Notes: generated from the letters alone by a model not told the origin. Positions 10,259 through 20,086 are shown, counted from the stretch's first letter. The stretch is DNA of 64,000 nt from Trichobilharzia regenti (GCA_944472135.2 OX235263.1:86460721-86524720); one strand, 5' to 3'. Numbers and translations: made by a program.

Positions 10259-11215
10259 ATGAAAACAAAACACGTAGCGCTCAGCGAAGAGTCTCTTTCC
10301 GGCAACGAATTCATTTTCATAGCTGTACAATCGCAAATATATGTATGTGAGTTATTTTGTATGTATGTGTACATTAAGTTTGTCAAACAAAAATGCAATT
10401 GGTTATGGTTATTTTAACTAAACAGGTGAAGGTTGGTAATACAAGTCAAGAAAGTGAGGTGTTAATGAAACTAGGGTAGTAACAAAGGTGATGAGTTGTC
10501 ACAAACAGTTGTTGAAAGAAGTTGTGTTATTAAAGGAATAGTTTGATGAGTGAGTTGTACTCAGGATGCACATAGGAACAAAGTAGAGAATACGAAATTA
10601 CGTAAGAGTTCTAAATGAATACAAGAATTATAAGCAATTAAAGAACTGGCAAAGGAACAAAATTAAGTCATCAAAATATAAAAAAATCGAATCAAATCAA
10701 AAAAGTTGTTACCATGACGGTAGAAGTGGTTGAGTAATCCTCTTTTGTATGCACAGCTCCGGCTTTTCTATGTGAATGTCCAGAGCATCAGCGATACAAA
10801 GAAGATGAAACCGTATTGCCTTTGGTAGGTTATTCTTGACACTGTAGATTACTTTGAAGGAGGTGTTTGTTGAAATGGAATAAAAAGTGATAACCAGGTG
10901 TTCAATTATCGCACCCCTAATAGCAGCACTACTGCCTTTACACAACCATGCTGGATAGTGTTCTTGAATCCTCCTTGACACAGTGTGCGTAGAACGACCG
11001 ATGTACCTGGCTCCATAGCAGCAGGTGGAATGATATATGCACATATATAGTTAAAATAACCATAACCAATTGTATTTTTGTTTGACAAACTTAATGTACA
11101 CATACATACAAAATAACTCACATACATATATGTGCGATTGTACAGCTATGAAAATGAATTCGTCGCCGGAAAGAGACTCTTCGCTGAGCGCTACGTGTTT
11201 TGTTTTCATTAATTT
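10259..11215 (-). mobile_element. Penelope-like element flanked by inverted tail copies
   Basis: A minus-strand PLE 3' end (GIY-YIG at 10,709-11,044) is bracketed by inverted copies of the same tail. 10,260-10,423 and 11,046-11,215 are reverse complements (they share AATTGGTTATGGTTATTTTAA and GTACATTAAGTTTGTCAAAC). A related tail lies at 7,600-7,745. PLE copies with terminal repeats in either orientation are known. The duplicate is 27,660-28,616. Confidence 0.75.
10709..11044 (-). pseudogene. PLE GIY-YIG endonuclease domain fragment
   Basis: The 111-codon frame begins with C-C-Y-G-A-R-Y-I-G-R-S-T, the nuclease core with the invariant Y-I-G. It continues S-R-R-I-Q-E-H-Y-P-A-W-L, I-I-E-H-L, F-K-V-I, I-A-D-A-L-D-I and L-C-I-Q-K, and ends L-L-P-S-W before the stop, the usual PLE C-terminus. 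The RT part is missing, so this is a truncated insertion, not a host gene. Copy 2 at 28,110-28,445 is almost identical. Confidence 0.82.
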
Positions 11216-11258
11216 TCATGAGTTTGTTTGCACGTGTTTGATAGTATTACTATTTCCG

Positions 11259-11260
<2 letters not shown>

Positions 11261-11291
<31 letters not shown>
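11261..11291 (+). repeat. (TAA)n microsatellite
   Basis: About 10 TAA/ATA units. Copy 2 has about two more units (28,661-28,698), a length difference between the duplicates. Confidence 0.9.
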
Positions 11292-12029
11292 GGAGGGTAT
11301 CCGGCTGAAGAGTTCTACTGAAATTCAATAAATTTACTAAATCCTCCATCATTACCTTTTATTGTCTGTTATAACGAACATGGTTGGAAGGAAAAGGAAC
11401 ACCGGTTAATTCAACAGGGGAAAGAGAATTCGTCAATGAGTAAATACTCATTCAACAAAAGGACTTTGAAAAAAAAAGTAGCGAAACATATTCATCATGT
11501 GATCTAATGCTCCAGAATCTAATCCTTCATCTAGTCTTGAAATGAAGACGATTTTGAGTGGGTATCTTATTTACCTTCTACATGTGTGTGTGTGCGCGCG
11601 GTAATTTATGATGGAATCTACCCATCACTTTATTTTATGTACTTGAATAGTGTTGGTTGAATAATTCAAGAAGGAAGAAACAACAAAATCAAACTATCAT
11701 GTGTTTCATTCTCAATATTTGTTTCTCAATGATATGCGTCTGATAAGTAAAATATGAGATGAAATGAGAATATAAAAAAAATAACAATCAAATGGAAAAA
11801 AATACAATCAATTTTCAAAACAAAAAATACAGATGAGTTCAATTTACTTTTATGAAAAATGAAATGAAAATAATTACGAATAGTAAGTAAGCGTGTTGTA
11901 TGTTGTAGCGCACAGCACAGCACAGCACAAATTGAATCAAGCGGGTTATTATTATTATTTCAATGTTGATGTTCAATGGTGAAGCAGTTCTTTTGAAAGA
12001 AAAACAAACAAACAAAAATATAACAAAAT
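11292..12029. other. Copy of TMEM168 3' flank
   Basis: This is the duplicate of the sequence downstream of the TMEM168 stop codon (28,699-29,436). No coding signal seen. Confidence 0.5.
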
Positions 12030-12297
12030 TCATGTACGCATTAAAATAAATCCATGACCAATTTCTAATAAATCAGATGAAAAATAGGCAAAATACATTT
12101 GCCGATATTGATCGGTGACTTTAGTATACGTGAATCTCATCAATATATTTAATGGATAGAAAATATATTTGGTATATGATAATAATAATAATAACTTCTG
12201 TGAGATAGTCATTTCCTCTCCCTCGTCTTTTTCTTCTGCATCTCTATTGTTGTATACGTTATTATTATTATTATTATTAGTAGTAGTAGTAGTAGTA
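12030..12297 (-). pseudogene. TMEM168: Truncated TMEM168 last exon (copy 1)
   Basis: It is the duplicate of 29,437-29,707. The C-terminal 60 codons are open (M-T-I-S-Q-K-L to F-I-L-M-R-T and the stop) with only a couple of changes. Upstream the match ends at the TTA/TAG repeat at about 12,297, before the splice acceptor and conserved V-P-S-I-E block. It therefore lacks a 5' splice signal and the rest of the gene and cannot make TMEM168 alone. It marks the right boundary of duplication copy 1. Confidence 0.85.
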
Positions 12298-12300
12298 GTG

Positions 12301-12436
12301 TGGAGTTTTCAGCATGGATATCGGTAGCCCAAATTTTGCAGGCCGACCATAGATATCATGTGTGCGTCAGCAGGGGATCGAACCTCGGACCATGTGCATG
12401 GTCGGCGAGAGTCCTAACCACTGTGCCACCGACGCA
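12301..12436 (-). mobile_element. SINE family A, truncated (left palindrome arm)
   Basis: Reverse complement of 13,617-13,747. The head (box A and box B) is at the 12,436 end. The 3' part and A tail are lost where the palindrome meets the duplication junction. Confidence 0.8.
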
Positions 12437-12486
12437 GATCTTTGTAGAGTTATATGTTGAAATCAATCAATCAGTCAGTCAGTCAG

Positions 12487-12735
12487 TCAGTCACATGTTA
12501 TTTGGTAAATTATATTAATTTTCTTAATCGGACCTATCGGAGCCTGAAGCTGACAAAGTTTACCTCTGATAATATTTGGCTGGTTTATTAAATGACACCT
12601 TAATTCTAGCCTCAATAAGAATCCTACATAGGACAACTGAGGAACCATCTTCATACAGCAGTAGTACATGTCCTTTGGACTTTGCATTATTTTCAATGAT
12701 TAAAGATAACCATTTTGAAACTTCAAAAGGTTGAT
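12487..12735 (-). mobile_element. PLE linker fragment, left palindrome arm
   Basis: Mirror image of 13,318-13,566. It encodes the PLE region between RT thumb and GIY-YIG (Y-E-D-G-S-S-V-V-L-C-R-I-L-I, then I-I-Y-Q-I-T-C-D). Confidence 0.6.
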
Positions 12736-12802
12736 TGTTGAATAAAGAATATTCTTTTCGATAACATCATTCAAGTGTTGGTTTGTAGGGATTTGATTGG
12801 TT

Positions 12803-13074
12803 TCAGGATTTCATCATGAGCTGACATTAGTTAGAGAACCATTGGAAAACCTGGGAGTACTGGACAGCTGTTTCGTCCTATTTTGGGACTCTTCAGCAGT
12901 ACGCACCCACCGGGATTCGAACCCAGGACCTTCCGGTTACAAGGCGAGCTCGTATACCATTAAGCCACTGGGACCCGATCCAATGGTCCTTGAATTCTAA
13001 CTTCTGCCAATTCACGACATAGCGCGACCGCTAGCCAATGTCTTCGGCGAGTATTTGTCCTCACACCCGACCAG
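12803..13074 (-). mobile_element. Hammerhead SINE, family B (left of head-to-head pair)
   Basis: Read on the minus strand: a 5' region, then a tRNA-like head (box A TGGCTTAATGGTATACG, box B GGTTCGAATCCCGG), then the hammerhead (12,857-12,902), then a tail ending in the TGAAACC region. It lies head to head with the plus-strand copy at 13,082-13,256. Confidence 0.75.
12857..12902 (-). ncRNA. Hammerhead ribozyme, intact consensus (family B)
   Basis: On the minus strand: stem I 5' GTACTG; core CTGAAGA; stem II GTCC-loop CAAAATA-GGAC; core GAAA; stem III as the loopless palindrome ACAG/CTGT; cleavage triplet GTC; stem I 3' CAGTAC, a perfect 6-bp match to GTACTG. All conserved core bases are present. 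The lack of a stem III loop suggests activity as a dimer, as described for small schistosome and newt hammerheads. Confidence 0.82.
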
Positions 13075-13081
13075 CTGGGTG

Positions 13082-13256
13082 CCAGTGGCTTAATGGTATA
13101 CGAGCTCGCCTTGTAACCGGAAGGTCCTGGGTTCGAATCCCGGTGGGTGCGTACTGCTGAAGAGTCCCAAAATAGGACGAAACAGCTGTCCAGTACTCCC
13201 AGGTTTTCCAATGGTTCTCTAACTAATGTCAGCTCATGATGAAATCCTGAAACCAA
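13082..13256 (+). mobile_element. Hammerhead SINE, family B (right of head-to-head pair)
   Basis: tRNA-like head at 13,083-13,143 (box A TGGCTTAATGG, box B GGTTCGAATCCC), hammerhead at 13,151-13,196, then the tail CCAGGTTTTCCAATGG...CTGAAACC. The tail continues to the CAAACCAACACTTGA sequence common to family B. Confidence 0.78.
13151..13196 (+). ncRNA. Hammerhead ribozyme, intact consensus (family B)
   Basis: Plus-strand mirror of 12,857-12,902 with identical helices: GTACTG/CAGTAC, CTGAAGA, GTCC/GGAC, GAAA, palindromic ACAG/CTGT and GTC cleavage site. The two ribozymes in the palindrome face each other. Confidence 0.82.
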
Positions 13257-13317
13257 TCAAATCCCTACAAACCAACACTTGAATGATGTTATCGAAAAGA
13301 ATATTCTTTATTCAACA

Positions 13318-13566
13318 ATCAACCTTTTGAAGTTTCAAAATGGTTATCTTTAATCATTGAAAATAATGCAAAGTCCAAAGGACATGTACTACTGCTGTAT
13401 GAAGATGGTTCCTCAGTTGTCCTATGTAGGATTCTTATTGAGGCTAGAATTAAGGTGTCATTTAATAAACCAGCCAAATATTATCAGAGGTAAACTTTGT
13501 CAGCTTCAGGCTCCGATAGGTCCGATTAAGAAAATTAATATAATTTACCAAATAACATGTGACTGA
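13318..13566 (+). mobile_element. PLE linker fragment, right palindrome arm
   Basis: Plus-strand frames give Y-E-D-G-S-S-V-V-L-C-R-I-L-I-E-A, homologous to the K-E-G-T-T-E-T-L-R-R-I-L-N-K stretch at 2,190. After stops it gives I-I-Y-Q-I-T-C-D, the entry to GIY-YIG. Only about 250 bp are kept. Confidence 0.6.
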
Positions 13567-13616
13567 CTGACTGACTGACTGATTGATTGATTTCAACATA
13601 TAACTCTACAAAGATC

Positions 13617-13805
13617 TGCGTCGGTGGCACAGTGGTTAGGACTCTCGCCGACCATGCACATGGTCCGAGGTTCGATCCCCTGCTGACGCACACATGATAT
13701 CTATGGTCGGCCTGCAAAATTTGGGCTACCGATATCCATGCTGAAAATTACATACTTGTACCGAAAATACAGTGTGGAATCAAGCTGTAAATCAAAAAAA
13801 AAAAT
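13617..13805 (+). mobile_element. tRNA-derived SINE, family A
   Basis: Full-length member with head, B box (GTTCGATCCCC) and A tail. The next 320 bases also match the flank of the SINE at 1,437, so SINE and flank were copied together. Confidence 0.8.
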
Positions 13806-14127
13806 AGAATTTGTTCAATAGAAAAATAAAAATAATCGTAAGGTGTTTTTGTGCCCACATATATAACAGACGCCATAAATCAGATATTCCAATGCGTGTA
13901 AAAAAATCGATAAAACAAGCATTTAAACAGCCAATCATACATAACATCTTCCTTTAAGTATGTAAAATTCACATTTGAATCGGAAAATGAACAAGGAGAA
14001 TTAGCAATAATTTTAGATTGTAAAATAAAACGAATAGAAGAAGGTAAACTGCACACTAAAGTGTTTATAAAACACCAATGCATTCTAATAGATATTATTT
14101 AGACTTTAATTCGTCTCATCCGTTATA
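13806..14127 (+). mobile_element. Copy of PLE RT fragment (matches 1,626-1,945)
   Basis: It matches the RT fragment right of the SINE at 1,437 and 20,087 with about 2-3% differences, and includes the F-T-F-E-S-E and I-L-D-C-K-I blocks. The match breaks at about 14,127 after TCATCCGTTAT. Confidence 0.75.
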
Positions 14128-14300
14128 ATGACAGAATGATCGTTATTGACAACGTAAGTGGTTCTTTTTCAAAAAGAGTAACATCGAATCATTTAGAAGT
14201 GAATTCCAAAAGTTATTTGCAATTAGATTGTTAATAGATTATAGTCCAAAAAAATATATTGTGTGTATGTGTGTGTGTGGTAATATGTAAAATTGTGATA
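14128..14300. other. Unassigned junction sequence
   Basis: It contains a GT microsatellite. Part of it (14,205-14,280) recurs inverted in the spacer of the next inverted repeat (about 15,340-15,440). Confidence 0.4.
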
Positions 14301-14312
14301 CTAAACTGAACA

Positions 14313-15110
14313 GTGCAAGTGGAAAGCAACAAGTTTACAGAAGAAGCGTCAAAGATAAGCGTTTATGTGAACACAGAAAAAACAGAGGTGACGATTCCTG
14401 GTCAACGGCAACAGCAACAACAACAGAAAACAATCAGCATAAATAGGAGGAACCTCAAAGAAACAACCTCATTTACCTACCGATCTAAGAAGAGTCGTTT
14501 CAACTACAGGCGGACAGAACTGACGAGGATATCAAAGCGAGGATTGGGAAGGCAAGGCAAGCTTTCATTTCTCTCAAGTCTATGTGGAAGTCAACAGTAC
14601 TCAGCATTAAAAATAAGATCCTGATTTTCAATTCCAACGTGAAGTCAGTGCTACTTTATGGATCAGAGACTTGGCGCGTCATGAAGAGCACCTCAAACAA
14701 CAAACTACAGACATTCATCAACAGCTGTCTTCACTGAAGATCAGATGTCTAGGCAGAAGAGATCAGTAACAGGGATCTCTGGCAATGAGTGAACCAACTC
14801 AGGATGGACCTATTGTGCAACAAATATGCAGGAAAAAATGGAGGTGGATTGGAGAAAACAAACCACCAAGTGAGTGATATCACAAGACAGGCCATCACTC
14901 GATTGGAACCCAAACGGGAAGCGGCGAGCTGGTCATCAGCGCGAGGCTGCAGTGACATGGAGAAGGAGGTTATGTGAAGAGGAGATGTTAGCATATGGGC
15001 AGATGTGGAGCCAGGTGAAAACGCTGGCAGAGAACCGAACACAACTGAGACGTCCGGCTGAAGCCCTATGTTTCTCTAGGAACTAAAGGAAACAATAATA
15101 ACAATAAAGT
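14313..15110 (+). mobile_element. RTE-type non-LTR retrotransposon 3' fragment
   Basis: Plus-strand frames give V-N-T-E-K-T-E-V and F-T-Y-R-S-K-K, then S-V-L-L-Y-G-S-E-T-W-R at 14,648. There follow the L-Q-T-F-I-N-S-C-L block and a C-terminal basic region ending A-E-A-L-C-F-S-R-N near 15,086, then an AATAATAAC-type tail. This is the region after the RT of schistosome RTE-like elements. It is 5'-truncated and frameshifted. Related tails: 32,400, 33,135, 37,428, 44,165, 45,690, 51,700 (-), 54,960. Confidence 0.72.
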
Positions 15111-15749
15111 GAGCACCAATATTACAAAGTAAATGATTATAAATGACAACGAATGTACAGCAATAAATTCTCATAAGTCTCATGTTCATGTTAAATTCCA
15201 TTCATATTGATCATAAATTTCATATGGATGAATGGTCATGTCAAGGACGGCGGGGTAGAGAAAAAGGGTGTTTTGCGGTTGAAATTTAGCTGCGTTGTAT
15301 GTGTGTCAGTGTGTACGTTAACAACAATTCATAATACCACATACACACAATATATTTTGGACTATGATCTTTAAAACAATTAGTCCCTTTGATAAATTTG
15401 AACAAGGCATTATGATCTATTAACAATCTAATTGCAAATAACTAACACACTGACACACATACAACGCAGCTAAATTTCAACCGCAAAACACCCTTTTTCT
15501 CTACCCCCCATCCTTGACATGACCATTCATCCATATGAAATTTATGATCAATATGAATGGAATTTAACATGAACATGAGACTTATGAGAATTTATTGCTG
15601 TACATTCGTTGTCATTCATAATCATTTACTTTGTAATATTGGTGCTCACTTTATTGTTATTATTGTTTCCTTTAGTTCCTAGAGAAACATAGGGCTTCAG
15701 CCGGACATCTCCATTGCGTTCGGTTCTCTGCCAGCGTTTTCACCTGGCT
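15009..15749. repeat. Inverted repeat with 305-bp arms
   Basis: 15,009-15,314 is the reverse complement of 15,445-15,749 with a few differences (for example GGACGGCGGGG against CCCCCCATCC). The arms consist of the RTE 3' tail plus 200 bp beyond it. The spacer is 15,315-15,444. Confidence 0.85.
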
Positions 15750-15754
15750 TTTGG

Positions 15755-16040
15755 CGAAAGGAGAGGCGAAGTAGTCCGGTTTATACATTCATGTAACGAT
15801 GGCCAGGGTAAGGAAATTGGCTGTACAAATTTCTTCTGAACACACAAGTTTGGCTTCTTCGGGTGGATTCCTACGGCTTCAGCTATATGTAGAAGACGAA
15901 CTGGTAAAGCAAAATTAAGATTAGTACAAGTAGCCAATTTCCTTACCTTGGCCATCGTTACATGACTGTATAAACCGGACTGCTTCATCCCCCTCCCCCT
16001 AAAATATTTTTTTCCTTTTAAAAAACTATAAAAACTATAA
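15755..16040 (-). mobile_element. PLE C-terminal fragment
   Basis: The minus-strand frame contains L-P-V-R-L-L-H-I-A-E-A-V-G-I, K-K-P-N-L-C-V-Q-K-K-F-V-Q and S-L-P-W-P, the end of a PLE GIY-YIG domain. A short inverted repeat (15,772-15,830 with 15,930-15,988, sharing CAATTTCCTTACC) sits on it. Confidence 0.7.
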
Positions 16041-16504
16041 TTGTCCAAGTTGTTTTATTTTTCTGACTACTTCATCTTTAATTACGTGTTATCCTTGTAA
16101 AAATTATTTTATTCTTATGACCACTTCAACCTTAGTTACAAATTATCATTCTCCAAATTGTTTTATTTTCTTTCACAATCTGTTACGTAATCAACCTGTG
16201 TACACGCTTACTCCTTAATTGCTCTTCATTTTTCCTATATTATACATTATGCAATCCACTTGTTGTAACCATTTCCACCTTTTAATCATATAAATTAGTT
16301 TTCTTCGTTAATTATCACCCCATTGACATTTTGACACTGACTAATTATTGTTAACAAGCATATCGCCACTTGATTGGTAAACTGTTGTGTATTGTAATAA
16401 AAATGCTATACATCATATGTTGGAGTAGACCCAGAGTGAGATGAGGATCTAATTGAAAAGTAAATATTTCTTCGCTCAATCTTTCTGTTTTCTAAAGGAC
16501 TAGA
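16041..16504. other. AT-rich, nothing recognised
   Basis: No coding frame or repeat family recognised; probably the PLE tail and intergenic sequence. Confidence 0.4.
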
Positions 16505-16670
16505 TTTTTTATACGAGTTCGACCATGGATTAATATCAGTTAGAGAACCATTGAAAACCATCTGCGAGCACTGGACAGCCAGTTGTTTCATCAGCCTAGT
16601 TTGAGAATCATCGGCAGCACGCAACCACACCGTGGGGTTCGAACCCAAGATCTTCCGGTTACAAGGCGAT
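16505..16670 (-). mobile_element. Degenerate hammerhead SINE, family B
   Basis: Minus strand: B box GGTTCGAACCCC. The ribozyme remnant has core CCGATGA in place of CTGATGA, plus GAAA and GTC; stem I pairs only with wobbles. Confidence 0.6.
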
Positions 16671-16904
16671 ATTGATCCCTGATCAAATTCGTATAAATAA
16701 ATCTAATCCTTACAAACCAAACTCTTGAAAGTTAATCTGATACTCGCTAGTGACTTGTTACTGGAGAGAGTTGCTTGGAGTTCTTTTGAGAAGTCGTGGC
16801 TAATGAAGTCCATCCAGTCAAATGTGAGGATGGAGTTCCCGCCGATAAAACTAGTTGGTGGTAGTGCTAAATATCACGAATTGGTAGAAGTTAGAATTCA
16901 CAGA

Positions 16905-17140
16905 CTGCCCATGGGATTGGGTCTCAGTGGCTGAATGGTATACGAGCTAGCTTGCCTTGTAACAGGAATGTCCTGGGTTAGAACCCTGGCAGTGGGTGCG
17001 TACTTCCGATGATTCCCAAACTAGGCTGATGAAACAGCTGGCTCTCCAGTACTCGCTGTTGCTGGTTTTCAATGGTTCTCTCTCTCCCTCTCTCTTTCTC
17101 TAACTGATTTTAATTCGTGGTCAAACTCGTATATATACAT
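16905..17140 (+). mobile_element. Degenerate hammerhead SINE, family B
   Basis: Head with TGGCTGAATGGTATACGAG, B-box-like GGTTAGAACCC, then a decayed ribozyme at about 17,000-17,060 (core CCGATGA, GAAA, CTC for GTC). It lies about 60 bp upstream of the channel exon's acceptor. Confidence 0.6.
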
Positions 17141-17203
17141 AATCTGTTTGTTGTTTTTGTTTTTTATTTATTCAAAAATAAAAATTTAAACTCTCACTTT
17201 TAG

Positions 17204-17931
17204 ATTGAAAAACTTTCTATGTCCACTGCTACTAGTCAAGAGAATAAATTAGCAAAAATTAATGGTCAAATTTCAGCACTTTGTGAATTGAATCAACTTC
17301 TTACTAAAAATGAACAGTTGACTAAAGAAATTCAATCTATCTATCAAGATTATTTGTGTGTCTCAAGCTTTATCATCAATGGATCGAATCAGTTGAAGAA
17401 AAAAACATCACCATTACATTCATTAGATTCAATTTACAATGATCAAGATGTTCTTGTTGAAGAGGCAATGAATCACCGCATCCCTTCACCTCAAACCATA
17501 TCAGCTTCACTCCTTGAATCATCATTTCTAACGTCATCACAAAGAGATGTCAATAAATTACAGAACTATCTACCATTGTCTATAATACGTGATTCTACGG
17601 AGCTACTGAGTACAGATATCGATGTACACAGAGACATACCAGTTACTCCTTCTGGTATTAATTATTCTAAAACTATTACTTCTAGTAATAATGATGAAGA
17701 AAATAATCATAATGATAAAGTAAGAGATCAAAAAAGGTGAGACATGAATTAATTAAATATGAATGGAAATTAATTGCAAAGATAACAGATCGTCTATTGT
17801 TCATTACATTTGTGCTAATAACGTTCATCTGTTATGCTACTATATTTGTATGGCCTTTATTATATGGACCTTCGTATCATCACCATTCTCATCATCATCA
17901 TCGTCACAGAAACTCACGAAAAATCGATTGA
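17204..17931 (+). CDS. Nicotinic acetylcholine receptor-type channel, last exon (M3-M4 loop and M4), frameshifted
   Basis: A pyrimidine-rich acceptor (ACTTTTAG at 17,196-17,203) precedes an open frame from ATTGAAAAACTT. 17,204-17,735 encodes a Ser/Thr/Asn-rich loop like the cytoplasmic M3-M4 loop of Cys-loop channels. From 17,737, in another frame, comes E-L-I-K-Y-E-W-K-L-I-A-K-I-T-D-R-L. This is the pre-M4 signature (E/D-W-K-x-x-A...D-R) followed by the M4 helix and a His-rich tail to TGA at 17,929-17,931. One missing A in the six-A run at 17,730-17,735 would explain the frame change, so either this exon is mutated or the assembly has a homopolymer error. Earlier exons (ligand domain, M1-M3) must lie left of the window. 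Which subunit is unknown. Confidence 0.75.
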
Positions 17932-18657
17932 ATTCACACATATATACATGCTTATAACCACCCCACCTCACAATCTACTCCCTTCCAGTCCATACACTTC
18001 AGCTTGACATTGTACATATATGTATTGTTGTTTGATGCATTACAAAATCCAATTTTCTTTTCAGTATTATATGTATCCTTAAGTTCCAGTTGGAGCATAA
18101 CATTTCAGTGTAGCTCATCTGTAGTATTCTATTCTCTGTTGACTTTCTTATTTAGCTCCACAACCGCCCTCATCATGCGATCTCCTCCAATAACATTGCT
18201 GAAAATATCTTTGATGTTAACATATAAGACCCTAACTGAATGAGCACACCAAATAGAATCTTGATCCAACCAATCACATTTAGAAAAAGATATATTGAGG
18301 CGAAAAGGAAAACAGCGTGTTTAGAAAAGTGCAAAAATTTACTAAAATAGGATACTCGTTCTTCAACTTATTGTTCAAATAACTTCCAGTTTCGTTTAGC
18401 AGTGTCTAGACTCATTCGTACGAATTTTCATATACAGTAGAGGGTCTCAAGGTTTAGCTTTTAAGTGGAGGTACTAACCTCCACTCACGAGTAACCTTCC
18501 CTCTTTTTTGGGGGGTGGGGTGGCGTGAAGCAGTTGATGGCGAGCATTCTCCCACTGAACGACTCATGCAGAGGGTTCGGCTGAAGTTAGCAATTATTTC
18601 TCAACAGCAATAATAACCAAAGTACTTGATTTGATTCTTTCTTACTCTTCTTTTTTC
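17932..18657. other. 3' flank of the channel gene, no other gene seen
   Basis: Probable 3' UTR and intergenic sequence. An open frame at 18,004-18,243 has no support. It ends where alignment to the first base of the window begins; the true duplication edge is probably elsewhere. Confidence 0.4.
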
Positions 18658-19423
18658 GTCTAAATTTTAACTTTTTCCAATATTATCCCTCATTATAAAG
18701 GGATGATTGTATAATTTGACTTCTACGGAATTAGTACAAGGTAAAATATGAAAACAAGGAGAGAGAGAAAGAATGATACTTAATTATTGAGTCTTACTCA
18801 TGTTTATCCCATTAGTCTTTGTTTTTTGTCGAAATTTTTATTCCTATAATCATTATCACATACTTTCAAATGATAGATTTCTACTTCTCAGCATTTCACT
18901 ATGAACTAAAATCAAGTCTTTTATAGTTTAGTACATTTATGTGTAGTTTGTTTGTTTTCATTTCTGTTCTAAATATTCTATTAAATGTTCAATGGAACAA
19001 TTGTGAAACATTTGTACTTTTTCTTTTCGTTTTTTTTTGACTATAGACTATTATAATTTCATACATTTATTCCCCTTAATGAATTTGAACAAAGCAAGAA
19101 CTACAGTTTTAGCAGAATAAAGTGGTACCATCATTATTTATTTCGTTGCCTTCTCGTCAGCTGCTTACATGGCAAAGACATTATCAAATATATCTACAAC
19201 AACAATTTTGACATGCTTGCACAGAGTTCATATTAAACAAAAAACCAATCGATCAATATACGCATACACTAAAAATATATACATATATAAATATGCAATA
19301 TTAAACACTATTCCGAAAAATAATAATCATACACAATGGAAACTTTTAGCGTTTCGCATTCGGAAGAAAGAGAGGTGAAAATATCCAGTTACTAGGGTAA
19401 AGAAAGACTTATAACGGCTTCTT

Positions 19424-20080
19424 TCTGGACGCAGGTTTCAGGCGCTTGATTGAAATTGCTTCAGCAAACTTAAGGAGAATTGAGCTCTTTTGCCTATTCA
19501 TAATTTTGAACGATCTTGCAACGTCGACCTCATGACCTGTGTCAAGGAGATATCTTGCGATCGTACTGTTTGAAGCATTTGTTCCCTTTAGACGTAAGCT
19601 TTTTGGTATATGTTCAGGAAATCGTAGGTATGCCCTTCTTCTTTCTGTCCTCCCAATGTAACTGCTACCGCAGATACATGTAAATTTGTATACACACAGT
19701 TGGAGTTAACATGAGAAGGATATCTATCGATTTTTGATTGATCCAAAGAGCAAGTTGTTCGATAGACGGGAACGAGCTTAGCTTCAGGATAGGCTATGGC
19801 TAGTCATGTACTCAGCCTTCTGTTGATCATCGCTGCAATGTTTTCACCTTCATAATCAAGCTGAAAGTAGATTGTCTCTTTACCCACTGTGATTTGTTTT
19901 ACATTTGTGACTTCAGATCTTCGATACTTGTTGATGAACCTTTGAGGGTACCCATTGCTCTTCGATATCTTTTCAAGGAACTCAAACTCCTCCTCTAATT
20001 TCTCTATAGAGCATATTCTCCTCGATCTATAGTGCAGAGTCTTGACTAGACCACGTTTAAAGCTATTTAGACTATTATAA
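19424..20080 (-). mobile_element. Penelope-like element fragment (copy of 774-1,430)
   Basis: Same RT thumb (19,804-20,080) and GIY-YIG remains as in copy 1. A 7-bp deletion sits near 19,430. Confidence 0.8.
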
Positions 20081-20086
20081 TTTCTG

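Larger units (their letters stand above)
1..12297. repeat. Large direct duplication, copy 1 (right-hand part)
   Basis: This stretch matches 18,658-29,707 nearly base for base. The match starts at the first base of the window, so the left end is not visible and the duplicated unit probably continues leftward. Offsets step from 18,657 to 18,645, 18,883, 16,858 and about 17,402 because of insertions private to one copy (Merlin here; a 238-bp repeat and a SINE pair in the other). Elsewhere differences are scattered single bases and small indels. The right end falls at 12,297 in a TTA/TAG trinucleotide tract inside a truncated TMEM168 last exon. Confidence 0.95.
12306..13747. repeat. 666-bp palindrome (inverted repeat, 110-bp spacer)
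   Basis: 12,306-12,971 and 13,082-13,747 are reverse complements of equal length (666 bp). I found no mismatch in the parts compared, and the mirrored open frames are identical residue for residue. Spacer is 12,972-13,081. Each arm holds part of a family A SINE, a PLE linker fragment and a family B SINE with an intact hammerhead. It abuts the tandem-duplication junction at 12,297. Near-perfection implies recent origin, gene conversion or an assembly fold-back. Confidence 0.92.

Noticed and set aside
10054..10350. 98-codon open frame preserved in both copies
   Set aside because: Overlaps a decayed family B SINE and the left PLE arm; no protein similarity seen.
12440..12500. CRISPR-like short repeats (AGTC)n
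   Set aside because: Tetranucleotide microsatellite in the palindrome arm; eukaryotic context, no spacers.
17737..17931. Separate small gene starting with GTG
   Set aside because: It is the M4 part of the channel exon in a shifted frame, not an independent gene.
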